Shown here: positions 23,201 through 34,222 of the stretch, in pieces | Layout of the letters: each line of letters starts with the position of its first letter | How positions within the stretch are numbered: position 1 is the stretch's first letter | NCBI RefSeq assembly: GCF_019059575.1 | Contig: NW_024882031.1 | Coordinates: forward strand, 248,001 to 312,000 | From: Amphibalanus amphitrite | Taxonomy: Eukaryota > Arthropoda > Thecostraca > Balanomorpha > Balanidae | Length of the DNA stretch: 64,000 nucleotides | Direction of reading: 5' to 3' | Made by a program: the position numbers and the translations under genes | The notes under the pieces: generated by a model | What the model saw: the letters and a program-made list of their open reading frames with translations, nothing else | Told to the model about the DNA's origin: nothing | Database searches by the model: none

Positions 23201-23709
23201 GATTGCTAATTAATCGTGGTACTTTTGGCCTAATAAGTTGTTTTTAAATGCATTTTTTATCGAAAGCTATACATACAGATTAAAATTGTCAGTAATTATA
23301 TACCGCATGACTCATTATGATGCAATATGACTGACTACTGTGAACAATAAGCGACTTCTCCCATTTCCCAGTCCTCACTTCTCCCTGTGCTTCTCCCACT
23401 CACCATCACATCGTCCCGGACCCGTCCGTCCCTGGCGAAGTCGCAGATCATCTCGGCGTCGTACGAGCCGATCATGTTGTAGTAGCCCTGGCCGACCTTC
23501 CTGCCGTAGCGGTCCTCGCGGTACCCGTAGTTGTCGTAATCCTCCCGGGGCCGCAGCTTGCCATCGCGGCAGTCTCCCACGAAACCGTACCGATCGCGAC
23601 AGAAGTAGTTGCGGTCGCCGTACCGGGTCTCGATGTAGTAGGAGCCGCTCAACGGGAGGCTTACAAAGCCTACCACGAGCGCTAGGAGTGGTAACAGAGG
23701 CCGGAACAT
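17052..23709 (-). CDS. Ig-like secreted protein, paralog A (248 aa)
   Basis: Exons in gene order: 23709-23404 (102 codons, donor GTGAGT), 22789-22491 (donor GTGAGC) and 17193-17052 (acceptor CCTCAG, stop TAG). Phases 0 and 2 join cleanly. Residues 1-23 form a signal peptide (MFRPLLPLLALVVGFVSLPL). A Cys-x9-Cys motif (CRDRYGFVGDC) follows, then a Tyr/Arg-rich stretch, then AEMICDF, a B-strand cysteine. Exon 2 opens with DIVWWKV, a C-strand tryptophan, and continues as Arg/Tyr/Asp-rich low-complexity sequence of about 70 residues. Exon 3 gives STLYLRDIQPEDLGLYRC, a typical Ig E-F strand with the second core cysteine, and a G strand ending VYMDIQF. The parts fit one V-type Ig domain with a large insertion between strands C and E. 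Its partners are paralogs B and C nearby. Secretion is inferred; function is unknown. Confidence 0.85.
17199..17349. repeat. (GA)n microsatellite at the acceptor of gene A exon 3
   Basis: A long GA repeat on the plus strand, so CT on the sense strand of gene A. It starts about 6 bases from the exon 3 boundary and supplies the polypyrimidine tract of that acceptor. Confidence 0.9.
17350..17820. other. Intron sequence of gene A outside the foldback element
   Basis: Unique-looking intron sequence with a poly-G run near 17511-17524. No other feature is visible. Confidence 0.5.
17839..18418. repeat. Left minisatellite arm of foldback element
   Basis: Units of roughly 70-75 bases, themselves built from 13-15-base pieces such as CAAAAGTACGTATGC and CAAATGTTCGTACG. 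Long open frames here are artefacts of the repeat. Confidence 0.9.
18423..18652. mobile_element. Possible short TA-type element in the foldback body
   Basis: Non-minisatellite sequence of about 215 bases between array segments. One side carries TAGTGTAAGTTGGGCC, the other the inverse of GGGGTAAGTTG. The ends resemble those of the other G-rich elements in this window, but the boundaries are unclear. Confidence 0.35.
19010..20158 (-). mobile_element. Degenerate Tc1/mariner element
   Basis: Terminal inverted repeats CAGGGTGGGGCAGCATAATC and its complement at the right end, flanked by TA on both sides (19008-19009 and 20159-20160). The minus strand carries transposase remnants: near 19285-19365 a segment reading FWSFNSADLNP...FTWSVFW, matching the motif around the third catalytic aspartate of mariner transposases, and near 19133-19220 a C-terminal RLEKVIDAEGGHIG before a stop. 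An in-frame stop follows FTWSVFW and other parts are scrambled, so it is an inactive copy. Confidence 0.8.
19133..19900 (-). pseudogene. Mariner-type transposase remnant
   Basis: Only the C-terminal third is recognisable: SADLNP with the third catalytic Asp, then the conserved ARACACFWTRLEKVIDAEGG tail. Stops and frame breaks separate the pieces, and I could not place the two upstream catalytic aspartates. The upstream limit is approximate. Confidence 0.6.
20905..21355. repeat. Right minisatellite arm of foldback element, main block
   Basis: Tandem units of the TACGTACTTTTGTCC type, the reverse-complement orientation of the left arm. The block is split from the terminal piece at 22303-22433 by a TA-flanked element. 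Confidence 0.88.
21357..22300. mobile_element. TA-flanked 0.94-kb non-autonomous element inside the foldback arm
   Basis: The left end GGGGAAGGTGGGGTAAGACG has a near-perfect inverse at the right end (CGTCTTACCCCACCTTCCCC). TA flanks it at 21355-21356 and 22301-22302. It sits inside the TACGTACTTTTGTCC array, so it inserted after the array formed. The motif GGGGCAAGACGGACCA recurs inside (near 21390 and 21740). It contains no transposase. Confidence 0.8.
22790..23403. other. Intron 1 of Ig-like gene A
   Basis: A 614-base phase-0 intron with GTGAGT donor and CCCCCACAG acceptor. No repeats or genes are seen in it. Confidence 0.75.
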
Positions 23710-24186
23710 GGTGGTCCGGTCAGAGGTGGTCTCGGTGACCGGCGTGGTCCGGGAGGCTGCGGTGCGGACGCGTCTCCCCGCGTGGGAGGCTCGGGGAGAA
23801 CTGGGAGTGTGCAGGGTGCCCCGGGCTGATGGCTGGGGCAGGTTAACAGAGCGTGTCCGGGCTGAACTGGGACGGCACAGAGATGGTATCTGCAGCGGTG
23901 CTCGCAGCGGGCTCACAGAGCTGACAGGGTGTGTCGCAGTGGTGGTGCGCCTCTCTGCACACACCCTCCCTTCTGACCCCACCCCTACCCACAGCGGTAG
24001 TGGTGCGCCCCTGCACACACCCTGCCCTGCAGAAACCCCTGTCCCCCACCTCTGGCATCCCGGAACCAGCCGAGGCCGGCCAATGGTTACGGAATGCAGT
24101 TTTGTCCCTAATTTTATATTTACGACCACGCTTGCAATCTATTTCCGATTCGGATACAGAGCTCACTTGTCAAAGAGTGATATGGA
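23710..24186. other. Upstream region of gene A
   Basis: GC-rich sequence 5' of gene A on the minus strand. The frame stays open upstream of the chosen ATG, but the signal peptide begins at that ATG. No clear TATA box is seen. Confidence 0.4.
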
Positions 24187-24882
24187 CCAGTATAACGCCT
24201 TTTGGGGCGACTAACGGAGCGAGCGAGAGGGTGGGCCTTGCACGTGCGAAATTGCGAGGGGGTACCTCCAACTGACTTGTGCACGGCACCCTACTAACCG
24301 GTCTCTAGCGATGTGCCAAATTTGGGCACAATCGGCCCAGCCGTTCTCGAGATCTGGAAGCGGCACCCTGCACGTGCGCACGTGCAAAATGCGTCCCAAC
24401 TGACTTGCGCACGGCACCCTACTAACCGGTCCCTAACTGTGTACCAAATTTGAGCGCAATCGGTGGAGCCGTTCTCGAGATCTGGAAACGACCCCTGCAC
24501 GTGCGCACGTGCAGCAGCGCCCCAACTCTGGCACATGGATATGCAGTGCCTAGTGGGTGCCTACCTACATGCCAACTTTCAGCGCAATCGGCCAAGTAGT
24601 TATATACCGAGATATTGCAACAATTACAAAACGGAGACCTCTTCGTTTTGCACGTGGCACGTGCATAAGGGGTCACCCACATGCATCGGGAATAGTCCAA
24701 TACTTGGTAGAAGGAATGAAGCTACCCTACAAAAATTGCCGCGTGTAAATCGGTCAAGTGGTTGCTGAGATATAGGTAAGCCTCGCAAAAGCGTGACCAC
24801 GGCCGGCCGGCCGGCCGGCCGCTCATACTCAGAAATTTCCGTTATTCTACGTAAGACTCCGCTCGCTTCGCTCGCTCCGTAA
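24187..24882 (+). mobile_element. Repeat element with CACGTGCGCACGTGCA palindromes, copy 1
   Basis: The start CCAGTATAACGCCTTTTGGG and the end CGCTTCGCTCGCTC...GTAAC match, in reverse orientation, the element at 59863-60753. Inside are imperfect tandem units of about 110-140 bases, each with GCCGTTCTCGAGATCTGG and CACGTGCGCACGTGCA, and a GGCC run at about 24801-24821. It has no coding capacity. The superfamily is not known. Confidence 0.65.
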
Positions 24883-25674
24883 CTAGATAGATAACGAGAT
24901 TCATTATGCGTAATGAAAGTTTAAATCCAGCAATTCCAGGGTTTCGGAGTCGGAGTCGGGGCTGACCTGCTAATCTGACCTGCTAAATCACAATTTTCAT
25001 AAAAAAACGCTAGGGAAGTAGTAAATGCCATCTAAATTATTACCAAAATAACATTATTGTGCATTGTTTACTGTCCTTTTAACGAATCATTTCCGATGCC
25101 GTTGCGCATTTAACGTTCGGTTGCGTCCAGCCTTGAACGGGGGAGTTTTCGCCTTTTTGTGGAGAGTGCGGTCACACGGATCCTGTTGACCCGGGACTGG
25201 ATTCTTTCGTTTCTGATTCTTTTTGTGCGTAAAGCGAAAGTGACACGTGCCCATTGGCAATGGCACCGGACGTGGATAGAAGGCCGGGCGTGACCCGGTA
25301 GTCAGCTGAATAACTTTTTTACGTCCAAGGCAGGATCTTATCTGAGCTTATCAGCATTAGGAAATGCTTGTATCGGTTAGATATAAAATGGTCCAAGAGT
25401 TCTTTTCTCTAAATACCACACGTGTCCCCATGAGTGTGCATCGAATGTGGAGGAGCGGGGAACGGGGTAGCCGAGTGAGGCGGGGTGGGTGCCGACTGGG
25501 TCACATTCCCTCACAGGCCGTGCCCCGCGGCCGAAAAATGCCGCCGCTCGATACCGGGCACGTAGGTGCCTGTTTGCCGCAGTACCGAGACTCCCACACA
25601 CCGCGTGCCGGCCTCATATAAACACCACCGTCACCAGCGGCACCAGCAGTGACACCGGCACCACCGGCACCACC
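24883..25674. other. Intergenic, upstream of Ig-like gene B
   Basis: No gene is seen. The promoter of gene B is likely at its 3' end (see the TATA entry). Confidence 0.45.
25617..25622 (+). promoter_or_regulatory. Candidate TATA box of Ig-like gene B
   Basis: TATAAA lies 58 bases upstream of the start codon, allowing a transcription start near 25647 and a 5' UTR of about 30 bases. Support is positional only. Confidence 0.4.
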
Positions 25675-28600
25675 ATGTTCCCGTCGGTGACGATGGTGGC
25701 CATTCTGACCGTGCTCTCGACGCTGGCGGCCGCCCGACGGCCGGCGCGCTGTGTTGGGGGAGGCGATCAGCTCACCGTCTGTGTGGAGACGCCCATCCAG
25801 CCGCGGAGGTACGACAACGGAGGGCTGTACGGCGCAGAGTACTGGAGGAGGAAGTACGGCGGGGGGCGCGGGTACGGCCACACGGCCACGCGGTACGACT
25901 ACAGAGTGCAGACGAAACCTCTGTACGACCAAGAACCGCCCGTGTATCGGCCCGTACCGCCCGTCTACATCCCGGCACCGCCCGTCTACCGCCCGCAGCC
26001 GCCTGTATATCATCCAGTATCTCCGCCCTTCCATGCAGTGCCGATACCCGTGTTCCGGCCCTCCCGACCGATCCCCATAGACTACGGCTTCGAGGGCCGG
26101 ACGGGGTACGGCGCGCCGTCCGGGCACGACGGCCACGTCGAGTACGCCGGCCGTGCTCGGTACGCCGGCGGGTTCCGTCCGGTGGTGGTGGAGCAGCGGA
26201 CGTACCATGATGAGCACCACTCGCAGCCCGGGGCACACGGACGGCCGTTCGTCCACCGGCCGCACGTGACCGGACCTCAGTGAGTATACCGGCGCCTGAC
26301 GCGACGTGATAGGCTGCTGCTTGGTGACTCATCAACCAATTCGTAGCACATCAAACCTGGACGAAGGCCATGGATAAGAAAAATTCTTCGGAAAAATAAG
26401 AGTTCATAAAAATGCCCGTTCTGCTCCATTCCTATTTCATGCTTGGCCGGTAAAAGGCCGCGTAACCGTGCTATCAAAAAGAAGAAGTGCGCGTCCGATT
26501 CGTGACTTAGGTATTTTATCTCTTCTTTGTGAGCATGGTTCCCATTCCATGGTCCGCACCAAGTGAAAGCCCTACAAAAACAGGCCACAACAATGCTAAG
26601 TCCCGAAGTAAGCAAAAACCGGAGTTTCCTAATTACACCTAAATTGCAAACCTACAGCCATATCTCGTCACCCATACCCCGTTTCACACAGTCGTATTTA
26701 TTTTCAGCAGCCTGACGCCACATGCCGACATCCGGACCTTTTACCGCGGGGCCAGTATGTTAGGTCAAGGTCAGATCAGCACGGACGGCCGGAACAACGT
26801 ACAGTTCGTGTGTGACTTCACCCTGGCAGGGGTCTCCCCTACCACGGACGTACTCACGGTGAGGTTACGGGTGACAGTACGGGTCACGGTGCGGTCATAG
26901 GTCACGAAAGGACCATGTTACGGCTACAGGTCACAGGACATGGTTGGGGTCACGGTGTGGTCGTAGGCGACGGTATGGGTCACGATAAGGTTCGAGATCA
27001 CAGTAGGAGTTACGACACGGTTACGGTAGGGGCTTGGTACACCGTAGGATTTCGCTTCACGGTACGGTTAACCCGCGCGGGGCTGGGGTCTCCAGCCGAA
27101 CGCGCGGGGCTGGGGGGGGGGGTAAATTTTACCCCCCCCCTGTTATCTCCCGAACTAATGGTCCGATTTGGAAAATTCAAACGCCAATCGAAAGCTCTCA
27201 TCACGAACTACTAAAAACATGTACTTAATTTAAAGTTTGAGGTCAAGGTCAAGGTCAGGTCAAGGGTACAAATTGCAAGTTTCTACAGTATCGGCCTTGC
27301 ACCGTAGTTGCCGAAGAATGGAGTCATGGACTGAGACTGATCGCCCAAAACGTGTTCTTAGGCTACCAAGACAATATTAGTTGCATACAATATCATTCAG
27401 AGGTCAAGGTCAAGGTCAGGTCAGGTCAGGTCAGGTCACCAAAAAACAAAATATAGAAAAGGGCATGTGCGACACATGTTTTATGGGTCATTTTACTCAT
27501 AGAATTCAATAGGCACACTCAATAAGTGATATGGACCACCTCTGGATGAATTTCAGGTCGAGGTGAGGTCAAGGTCAGGTCAAGTGAGGTCAAATTTTGA
27601 AGTTGGTTGTTAAGGCCTAAAAAGGTGTCTATCTGATGCAGTTTTTCACGGCGAATCGAATGGTGCTATTTTTGTTTCCGTACGAGGTCTAGAACTTCCA
27701 AAAAAGTCATTTTTCAAAAATTTTGTGTGTCGTGACGTCATAAAATTTTGAATAACTCCCACATTTTTGAACCGATTCTTCTAAAATTTGGTATGTAGGT
27801 GCGCATAGACCACTTCTCTGACATATATTCCGTTTTTTTTATAGACTCAAAATTTTGGATTTTATAATGATTTTCCCAAAAAAATCAGTTTTTTGAAAAA
27901 ATTTAGGCCAAAATCCAAAATTTTCAAAAAACCGAGATAGCCATTTGATAGACAAAGTAAAATTACGTATAGTCTTTTTTGTTACGTCTTGATTCCTTTA
28001 AAAATGAAGATGTTAGCGGCGTTTGAACTTTTGCCGTTTTTGAGGCGAAAATGGCGAACATGACGTCACTAAAACGTCAATTTCTCAAAAATTTTCCGAC
28101 GGATTTCGCTCAAATTTTCAGGGAAGGTGTCAAATTGATGTAAAAAAAGGTACTGAAAGTTTGGCGGCGCTGCGCGCCGCCGTTTTTGAGATATCGCAAA
28201 AATTCGCGAGGGGGGGGTAAAATTTACCCCCCCCCCAGCCCCGCGCGGGTTAAACGTCACGGCAGGGGTCACTTTAAATTCAAATCGTCATTACGACTGT
28301 ATCACGTGACGAAGCGGAAGCTGACGACTCTACAAGCCGATCCTGTAATGCTGGCCTCCCCCGCAGGACGTGGTGTGGCAAAAGGTGGGCCGTCCCGCCT
28401 ACATGAACAACCCGATGACGTCCGTCTCGGGGTACCCGAACCTGCTCAACTGCCCCAACACCTACGTCTCCAGCACCCCGACCAACTACGGCTTCAACAT
28501 CGCCGGACCAAAGTAAGCGGGAGACGGTCCTTGAGGGTCTTGATATCGAGATAAGCAAAAATGGGTAACATATGTAAAGTCGACTACAGAATGATGTTCC

Positions 28601-29211
28601 ACTTTTCACAGGCAATTATTTGCCTGGAGTGGTAGGCTGTGCCGCATCACACGGGCTAAGTTCACAAATTATAGCTTTGTCCCAATGCTCACAATCGACA
28701 CGCTTAATTGCGTGATAAACGGCACAACTTAGCGCTGCGGTCAACTGATAGCTTCTGAGGAGTGGAACATCATTCTGTAGTTGACTATACTTAAAATGCA
28801 CCTCTGCGGCAGACTTTTGAATGTTATTAGCGGTTCACGTTCCTTGAGCATTTTTTTCGATAGTTTTGTATGTACCAATCTCTTTTAGTTAGTTCGCCTC
28901 GGTTACCAGTCCGCGACCTGGAGATGGTGATAGCTGTCACGCTTGCAAAAAATCACGAGTTATTGGGGAAAATGTATCCGCCAATAACTATGAAGCAGCA
29001 GCCAGCAAATATCTTCGTTTTACCTCGCTAACCTGTCGCAATCTGTCCGTCCGTTTTCAGAACCACGCTGGTGATCAAGAACGCCACGGCTGCCGACTAC
29101 GGCGTCTACCGGTGTTACGCCACCAAGGTGAGCCGACAGACGCCGCGGCAGCGTACTCCCGTGTACATGGAGGTGTACTACGGGCCCAGCGGTACGTCCG
29201 GCCGACACTGA
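25675..29211 (+). CDS. Ig-like secreted protein, paralog B (350 aa)
   Basis: Exons 25675-26279, 26708-26858, 28367-28512 and 29061-29211 join in phases 2, 0 and 2 to 351 codons including TGA. Residues 1-20 form a signal peptide (MFPSVTMVAILTVLSTLAAA). A Cys-x9-Cys motif (CVGGGDQLTVC) follows. The rest of exon 1 is Tyr/Pro/Gly/His-rich, with five PPVY/PPF-type repeats (PPVYRPVPPVYIPAPPVYRP) like those of structural or adhesive proteins. Exon 2 carries LGQGQISTD and VQFVCDF, the B-strand cysteine. Exon 3 opens DVVWQKV and is a short Asn/Thr/Tyr-rich stretch. Exon 4 gives TTLVIKNATAADYGVYRCYA and PVYMEVYY, strands E to G. The last three exons match paralogs A and C in order and phase. A GTACGT after the last conserved strand leaves a further exon possible. 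Function is unknown. Confidence 0.85.
26860..27066. repeat. Degenerate GGTCACGGT minisatellite, gene B intron 2
   Basis: Short imperfect units of the type GGTCACGGT / GGTTACGGT, continuing on the far side of the piggyBac-like insertion near 28254. Confidence 0.6.
27072..28249. mobile_element. piggyBac-like non-autonomous element (TTAA-flanked)
   Basis: TTAA lies at 27068-27071 and 28250-28253. Terminal inverted repeats start CCCGCGCGGGGCTGGGG and end with the complement. TTAA targets with CCC-starting ends are the hallmark of piggyBac. A second internal copy of the end lies near 27100, where GGGGTAAATTTTACCCCC forms a palindrome, and the same palindrome recurs near 28213. It has no transposase. 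It also carries three clusters of AGGTCA repeats (about 27238, 27401 and 27556). It sits in intron 2 of Ig-like gene B. Confidence 0.75.
28513..29060. other. Intron 3 of Ig-like gene B
   Basis: A phase-2 intron with GTAAGC donor and TCCGTTTTCAG acceptor. No internal features were noted. Confidence 0.7.
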
Positions 29212-30116
29212 ACGTGCCGGTAGGTACCCGGTACCGGTACTAGAGTGACTCCGAGTCAAGTGACTCGATAGGTTTTGTGAGGTTTGCGCAGTACAAGTTA
29301 CTGAATCGGTTACTCTTGACTGGTGAACAGAGCAAGAAGGTCATGTAACCAAACAGCATTCCTACGTCCTTAAAGCCCACACACTGCCATCAAGTACACG
29401 AAAAGGGCGAAGCCTTCCATTACCATGCATGGTATAATAACTGATGATGTATTACTCACAGCACATAGATGTTACCAAGGAGGGCGCTGAAGGCAATGAT
29501 CTTTAGTTGATCTTACATGTACGGCCGTTACAGGCTACCTCATACACCCCAGTCGTTAGTCGTTGTGATAGTTGTTATGATAATTCACGCTATTGTAGAA
29601 CTGCGCTGTAATCACGTAAGAGCATTTAGTAAAACTCAAATACGTAGTTTTATGTATGTAGTCTTGTAGATTTTGTGTTACGCTTTGCACCACTTTAGCA
29701 TATGTTTTGAATGTCTGTACTTAACGTGCATTGTAAATCAACGAATGTAGGCGCACGATCTTAACCCAAAAGGGTTGGGCGTAGACGCACCATAAATTTA
29801 CCGGTCGGTCACTCACAAGGTTAGTCAGCACGGAGTTAATAATTATTTAGTTAGTTCACGATCTATGTCACGCAGATCAGGGCATTTACTTGTATTCCAA
29901 GCGTGTCGCGCGATTGTCACAACTGTTAAACAACATATATGTGTGTCCGTGTTAACTCTTCATAACAGCAACAATAAAATCACCAACAAAACATGTTTGA
30001 TTTGAGTCACACTGCATCAGCAGATAACAACGAGCTTATCGAAACATTGAGCTCACTAGAACAACCCATCACCAGCAACTCTCTCGAAAACCTCCGAACT
30101 CTCTGAGTCTTATCCC
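29212..30116. other. Intergenic between convergent Ig-like genes B and C
   Basis: The 3' flank of both genes. AATAAA near 29974 could be a plus-strand polyadenylation signal for gene B, about 760 bases past its stop. No coding content is seen. Confidence 0.45.
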
Positions 30117-32413
30117 TTACTTCTCCACCTCATTCGCCGCCGCCTCCTCCTCTTCCTCCTCTCTCCCCTCTGCCCCTTCCTCCACCACTCTGTCGGGCTC
30201 CGTTTTCAGCAGTGCACTGCGGTAGCGGCCACCGGCGACATACCTGGACAACTCCACCTCCATCGACACAGCTCGCGACCCCCCGCTGCGGCCCACACAC
30301 ATGTAGAGCCCCTCGTCCTCCGGGCCGGGCCGGGTCAGGGTCAGCGTGGACCAGCCGGGACCCTGGGTGACCCAGCAGGACATGGCCCGACCTCCGGTGG
30401 AGACGTGTCGCCTCCTCCGCCGAACCCGACTATCGAGACAGCGATACCAGGGCCGCCCGCCGCAGCCGCAGCCGCCGCCGGAGCAGCCAGAACCAAACCC
30501 AGAGCTGTAGTAGCCCGAGTCATATCCGGGCCGGCCACCGAAGCCGGTGTTGGCGGGACCGAGGTAGTCGTCTCGCACATACCCCCCGCTGAAACTTCCC
30601 ATGCTGGAGGAGCCGAAACCATCGTAGAACCCGTCTCCTCTGTCGCGGTAGGGCCCGTTATAGTTGTTATCGTAGTAGCCACCGCTGCCAGTGTTGTATC
30701 CGTAGTACCCCGGCCTGTTGAAGCCGCTGTACCTACCGCCGTTGTAGCCGCCGAAGCTGCCGTAGCGTCCGTCGAAGCGGTCGCCGACGCCGGCGTCGAC
30801 ACTGCCAATGTTGACGAATGAGGCGCGGTCCGAGAACCCGCGGCCGTTGTAGCGGCTGTCGGTGAAGAAGGACCTGCCGCCCGTGGTCCTGCGGAAGGTT
30901 CTGTCCACCTTCCGCCAGACAATGTCCTGGAAACAGGACGATATAAGTTAATTTCAGGAATCCGGAACAAAATAACAAAGTATTAACGTAAGATCCAGTG
31001 AGTAACCGTTTTTTTTTTTTTTCAAGGCTGTTACGGAGGAAAGCAAGCTAGACTAACATTTTACAACGAACCGTACCGTCCTATCTATATTGCACCTATC
31101 CATTAAAATTGATGAATAGAATCCCCCAGCAACAACAAAAGATCATGTTAGTAAGCCTCAAAAGAGAGGCGTAAGCACATGATTTAATGTTAGATGCAAG
31201 CCGTTTTATTGCTTGTGCTACCTAAACGCTTGCACGTCTTTGCCTTACATTGTCATTGTAATCACTGTAAAACATTCCCGGTTCAAAGACTTACGGTGAA
31301 CTCATGATGTTACCCGGAACATGCATTCAAATGCAAATTAGGAAGAGTTGGATTGCGATGATGTTCACCAGTTGTTGTTACATAGACCGACGATAGAACT
31401 GACGACGATAGAAAGTGCCGCTGGGTGGACGAAACGTCCGTTCTCGCGTAAGCGGTCTGTTGGCGCTAGCTCTTCCTCTTCCTTATTCCTTTTACTGTTA
31501 CCAGCTATACCTTCTACTCCACACTGTTGCTAACGTCTCTAGCAAGCTTCTAAAAACACGTTTTGAATAAGGTGTAGATCCAGGTATTATTTTTATTGCT
31601 ACTATTTTGTTGCTCCAAGGACGTTGAAGAAAGGTGAAAAATAAACTCTTGAGAAAGATAAGACTTCAAACTTCATATCTTTCATCGTCAGCAACAGGCG
31701 AGTCACGTATGAATCGACCTCTGACCCCGGATAGTCTCGACAGCTGACTCACCGTGACCATCCCGTCCCAGTCGGAGCGGCCCGTCTGAGAAAAGTCACA
31801 GGTCAGCTGCACACCGCCAGAGGGGGCGAACGTGACCTGACCCCGGCCCAGGCTGCGGGACAGGTCGCTGTAGCCGCCCTCACCGTACCAGCGGCGCTGC
31901 GGAAACAGAAACAGAAACAAATCAGTGACAAATTGTTGAGAAAAAAAAATCAGTGACACTGATGGGAAGACAAAATTAACTTATTGGGAGAGACACTCAG
32001 GAGATGTGAAAGGAGCTTGACAGCTAATTGGTAAAACGTGCATAGCCGGTGTGCGAACGTTGGTCGTGACGTTTAGTCAACCAGAATGGGTCAACTTATA
32101 TGTATGTCATAACTAGTCGAATCACGGTTTTACGTCAACGGTCACTTGCGTTAGAACGATAACCCATAATGCGCTCCACTTTTCGATAACATTCCTCGCA
32201 AGCCGGGAAAGTATTACGCGGTCAAATACAATGCAGGTAACGGTTATTGAATACACTCGCAGGTGGACTACTCACCCAAGAGTTACCCGATCCCCAGCTG
32301 GAGTCGTCGCAGTGGTAGAAATAGCCCTGGTTATCACGGCAGTAGCTGCTGGGACCCATGTGACCCCAGGTCAAGGTCAGCAGCGCCACCGGCACCAGCA
32401 GGCGTCCCAGCAT
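30117..32413 (-). CDS. Ig-like secreted protein, paralog C (363 aa)
   Basis: Exons in gene order: 32413-32276 (46 codons), 31896-31753 (48 codons) and 30926-30117 (269 codons plus stop), all phase 0. A signal peptide (MLGRLLVPVALLTLTWG) is followed by a Cys-x9-Cys motif (CRDNQGYFYHC). Exon 2 carries LGRGQVTFA and VQLTCDF, the B-strand cysteine. Exon 3 opens DIVWRKV, then runs about 130 residues of Gly/Tyr/Asn-rich repeats (GYYGYNTGSGGYYDNNYNG), a Cys/Gly patch and an Arg run, then WSTLTLTRPGPEDEGLYMCV and VSMEVEL (strands E to G). It ends in a Glu-rich tail. The phase-2 intron that splits this region in paralogs A and B is absent here. Function is unknown. Confidence 0.82.
30927..31752. other. 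Intron 2 of Ig-like gene C
   Basis: A phase-0 intron between the CDF-bearing exon and the DIVWRKV exon, with a T run near 31010. Nothing else is recognised. Confidence 0.7.
31897..32275. other. Intron 1 of Ig-like gene C
   Basis: A phase-0 intron with GTGAGT donor and TTTCCGCAG acceptor. No repeats are noted. Confidence 0.7.
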
Positions 32414-33110
32414 GGCGGCGGCGCTGGTCGGGGGCGCTGGGACCAGCGGACGGCAGCGGCTGGTGGTGCTGTAGCTAGTGCCTGCTGATGGTGCAGTTGG
32501 TGATGGTCTGGTGCGGCTGGTGGTGGCCTGGCTTCCGCTTCTGAATTCCACAGGATGGAGAGGAGAGGCTGTGGACGATAGTATGTCTTGGAGCAAGCCT
32601 GTTAGGAGACGGCACGATAGATGTTAGTGACAGAATACGTACAAACATGACAATATTTCAGGAGCTGCGGGCTATTTAGAGCAGCTGAGCTGGATATAAC
32701 ACACTGGACACAAATAGTCATGTTCAACTCTAACCCTCTAAAGAATGTTCCGACTCCCCACAGACACCGAACTGACCTGACAGCAGGAAGTCCCGCACGG
32801 CAGTGGCCCTTTGAGTCGCCGGCACCAGTTTTTAACACCAGCTGCGGAGCGTCGGCCACGTCCGTAAAGACGACGGTACGGGGCGTCAATCCACCACTTA
32901 ATACACCGGGAGACGGGGTCGTCGGCTGGGTCCCAGGGCGGGTCTCTCCGGGCCCGCTGGACCGTGTTAGAGACAGAGACGGGCGGGCCGGGTAAGGAAG
33001 CGGTAATAACACCCTGTCGACCGCAGTAGCGGACGGGAGGAGGATGAGGACGGGTGTAGGCGGCTACCGGAAGACTGCGGTGGGGGGGAGGGATGGGAGT
33101 TGGGGGGGGA
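32414..33110. other. Upstream region of gene C
   Basis: CACCACCAGC-rich leader just 5' of the gene C start codon, then unremarkable sequence. No gene is seen. Confidence 0.4.
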
Positions 33111-34220
<1,110 letters not shown>

Positions 34221-34222
34221 TA

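Noticed and set aside
23710-24129. Upstream in-frame extension of Ig-like gene A
   Set aside because: The signal peptide starts at the ATG at 23709, which has a good context (CCACCATG); the upstream extension has no recognisable content.
25501-26335. Long minus-strand and alternate-frame open frames opposite gene B exon 1
   Set aside because: They are GC-rich shadows of the exon; the plus-strand frame has the signal peptide, repeats and matching splice phases.
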